From NCBI GenBank assembly GCA_964481445.1, contig CAYZTQ010000028.1, forward strand, positions 1-22,394: 22,394 nucleotides of DNA, read 5' to 3'. Source of the stretch: UBA1038 sp964481445 (lineage in GTDB: Bacteria; Bacillota; Clostridia; Christensenellales; Aristaeellaceae). Every line of letters begins with the position of its first letter. Positions within the stretch are counted from its first letter, which is position 1. Positions 20,908 to 22,394 of this stretch are shown here, piece after piece. Below the pieces are notes generated by a model, which worked only from the letters and a program-made list of their open reading frames with translations, had not been told where the DNA came from and made no database searches. A program made the translations under genes and the position numbers.

Positions 20908-22394
20908 ATGGCTGAATATCAACCAAAAGAGATCCGGAATATCGCTTTCTTAGGGCATGGCAGCGAGGGCAAGACGACTTTGACGGAGTCGATGCTCTAT
21001 GCTGCCGGACATATTGACCGTCAGGGCCGTGTGGAGGATGGCAATACTGTCAGCGATTTTGATCCCGAAGAAACCAAACGCAGTATCTCCATCAACACCT
21101 CCGTTGCGCCCGTGGAATGGAAGGGCACCAAGGTCAACATCATCGACGTGCCCGGCTATTTTGATTTTGTGGGCGAGCTGATGGGCCCCGTCCGCGTGGC
21201 CCAGACCGTGGGCATCGTCATCAACGCCGTCAACGGCATCACCGTCGGCGCTGAGAAAGCCTGGGAAATCGCCGAGAAGAGCGGCCTGAGCCGCATGTTC
21301 ATCGTCAACCAGATGGACAGAGAGCACGCCAATTTTGACAAGGTGCTCGAGCTGTTGCGCGAAAAGTACGGCGGCAGCGTGGTGCCGCTGCTGGTTCCCA
21401 TCGGCGATGGCGCCAATTTCCGCGGCGTGGTCAACGTGCTGGAAGGCACCGCCTTTGAAGGCGCGGGCAAGACCCTGAAATCGGTCGAGGTGCCCGCCGA
21501 CGTGAAGGCAAGGCTTGAAAATGACGAAATGGTCATCACCGAGGCTTCCGCCGAGGCAATCGACGAGCTGCTGGAAAAGTTTTTCGCTGAGGGCGAGCTG
21601 ACCCACGAAGAAGTGCTTGAAGGCTTCCGCGCCGGCATGAAATCCGGCAAGATTGTGCCCGTTGTCTGCTGCAGCGCCGTCACCGGCGTGGGCGTCGCGC
21701 CGCTGCTTGACATCATGAAGAACTACCTCAACTGGCCCAGCGGCACCGTGGCCGAGGGCGTCAACCCCAAAAGCGACGAGCCCGAAGAGCGCAAGTGCCT
21801 GAACGAAGAGCCCTTCTCCGCCTTCGTGTTCAAGACCATCGCCGACCCCTTTGTCGGCAAGCTGTCGCTGGTGCGCGTGATGTCGGGCGTTTTGAGTTCC
21901 GGTACCGCGCTGTACAACGCCAATAAGGAAAAAGCCGAAAAGTCCGGCGGCCTGTTCATGCTGCGCGGCAAGAAGCAGTCCAGTGTGCAGCAGCTCAATG
22001 CCGGCGATATCGGCGCGCTGAGCAAGCTGCAGCTGACCTCTACCGGTGATACGCTGTGCGATGCGGCTTCCCCCATCCGCTATCCCGAGCTTGAGTACCC
22101 GGTGGGCAATTTCTCCAAGGCTGTGTACGCCGCCAAGCAGGGCGAGGAAGACAAGGTCTTCTCCGGCATCAGCAAGCTGATGGAAGAAGATCCTTCCATC
22201 AAGATTGAGAAAAACGTCGAGACCACCGAGACCGTGCTCTCCGGCCAGGGCGACCTGCACCTGGACGTCATCCGCTCCAAGCTGTCCAACAAGTACGGCG
22301 CCAACGCCGTGCTGCAGGACCCCAAGGTGCCCTACCGCGAGACCATCCGCAAGACCGTCTCCTGCCAGGGCCGCCACAAGAAGCAGTCCGGCGG
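20908..22394 (+). CDS. EF-G-like (EF-G2-type) translational GTPase, 3' end outside window
   Basis: The 495 residues present cover the GTP-binding domain, domain II, domain III and the start of domain IV of an elongation factor G paralogue. G1 is GHGSEGKT (16-23), not the canonical AHIDAGKT. DFDPEETKRSISINTS forms the switch region. G3 is DVPGYFDF, so the catalytic histidine of the DTPGH motif is a tyrosine. G4 is NQMD in place of NKMD. The last residues, QGRHKKQSGG, match the start of EF-G domain IV. These variants fit the EF-G2/FusA-like group and argue against the main EF-G, which normally sits in the str operon. GAGGGGGA precedes the ATG at 20908. The exact cellular role of this group is not settled. 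Confidence 0.9.
   Translation, partial: MAEYQPKEIRNIAFLGHGSEGKTTLTESMLYAAGHIDRQGRVEDGNTVSDFDPEETKRSISINTSVAPVEWKGTKVNIIDVPGYFDFVGELMGPVRVAQTVGIVINAVNGITVGAEKAWEIAEKSGLSRMFIVNQMDREHANFDKVLELLREKYGGSVVPLLVPIGDGANFRGVVNVLEGTAFEGAGKTLKSVEVPADVKARLENDEMVITEASAEAIDELLEKFFAEGELTHEEVLEGFRAGMKSGKIVPVVCCSAVTGVGVAPLLDIMKNYLNWPSGTVAEGVNPKSDEPEERKCLNEEPFSAFVFKTIADPFVGKLSLVRVMSGVLSSGTALYNANKEKAEKSGGLFMLRGKKQSSVQQLNAGDIGALSKLQLTSTGDTLCDAASPIRYPELEYPVGNFSKAVYAAKQGEEDKVFSGISKLMEEDPSIKIEKNVETTETVLSGQGDLHLDVIRSKLSNKYGANAVLQDPKVPYRETIRKTVSCQGRHKKQSG

Noticed and set aside
20950..22377. A 475-codon minus-strand frame opposite the EF-G-like gene
   Set aside because: Antisense shadow with no conserved motif; the plus-strand GTPase is unambiguous.
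1..22394. CRISPR arrays, tRNA or rRNA genes, phage or insertion-sequence genes
   Set aside because: No regularly spaced repeats, cloverleaf-like segments, rRNA stretches, transposases or integrases were seen on either strand.

Overview
The window looks like a draft contig from a fairly GC-rich (roughly 60% by eye) member of the Firmicutes, most likely an uncultured or gut-type Clostridia. Evidence: the gene order prmA-rsmE-mtaB-HIT typical of Firmicutes, sigma-A type promoters, strong AGGAGG-like ribosome binding sites, occasional TTG starts, an EF-G2-type GTPase and an anaerobic (NrdD-related) protein. A run of 100 Ns at 16086-16185 shows that it is a draft assembly. I see no phage, insertion sequence, CRISPR array, rRNA or tRNA.

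Layout. (1) 1-3458, plus strand: the tail of an unrecognised gene, then a translation and RNA-modification operon: prmA (L11 methylation), rsmE (16S rRNA m3U1498), mtaB (tRNA ms2t6A37) and a HINT-type HIT protein. (2) 3550-7375, plus: lower glycolysis. pgk-tpiA share a promoter that overlaps a perfect 14-bp palindrome; gpmI follows with its own likely promoter and a GC-rich leader hairpin. (3) 7519-8490, plus: asd (aspartate pathway), ending at a bidirectional terminator. (4) 8555-13681: a three-gene ABC-2 exporter (ATPase and two permeases, minus strand) divergent from a DesK/NarL-type two-component system (plus strand), laid out like linearmycin-resistance systems. ftcD (glutamate formimidoyltransferase) follows the response regulator. 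(5) 14688-17522, minus: a glycerate/gluconate-type GntP permease followed by a MOFRL-family glycerate 2-kinase. The N gap falls near the 3' end of the permease gene and is flanked by two identical 55-bp copies; collapsing them restores a normal 454-residue protein. (6) 17729-18547, minus: a secreted protein of unknown function. (7) 18774-19334, plus: an 88-residue protein that is essentially only the glycyl-radical tail of anaerobic ribonucleotide reductase, paired with a CPYC glutaredoxin. (8) 19415-20476, minus: pfkA. (9) 20908 to the window end, plus: an EF-G2-like GTPase, cut by the window.

How the genes fit together. pfkA, tpiA, pgk and gpmI cover much of glycolysis, but gap and eno are not here. 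A glycerate 2-kinase would feed 2-phosphoglycerate into the same pathway beside the step catalysed by gpmI. The exporter and two-component system form an envelope-stress or drug-response module with back-to-back promoters.

The most interesting item is the standalone RxxGYL glycyl-radical protein. By analogy with YfiD/GrcA and pyruvate formate-lyase, it could be a spare-part radical subunit for NrdD. The most practical item is the false scaffold gap.
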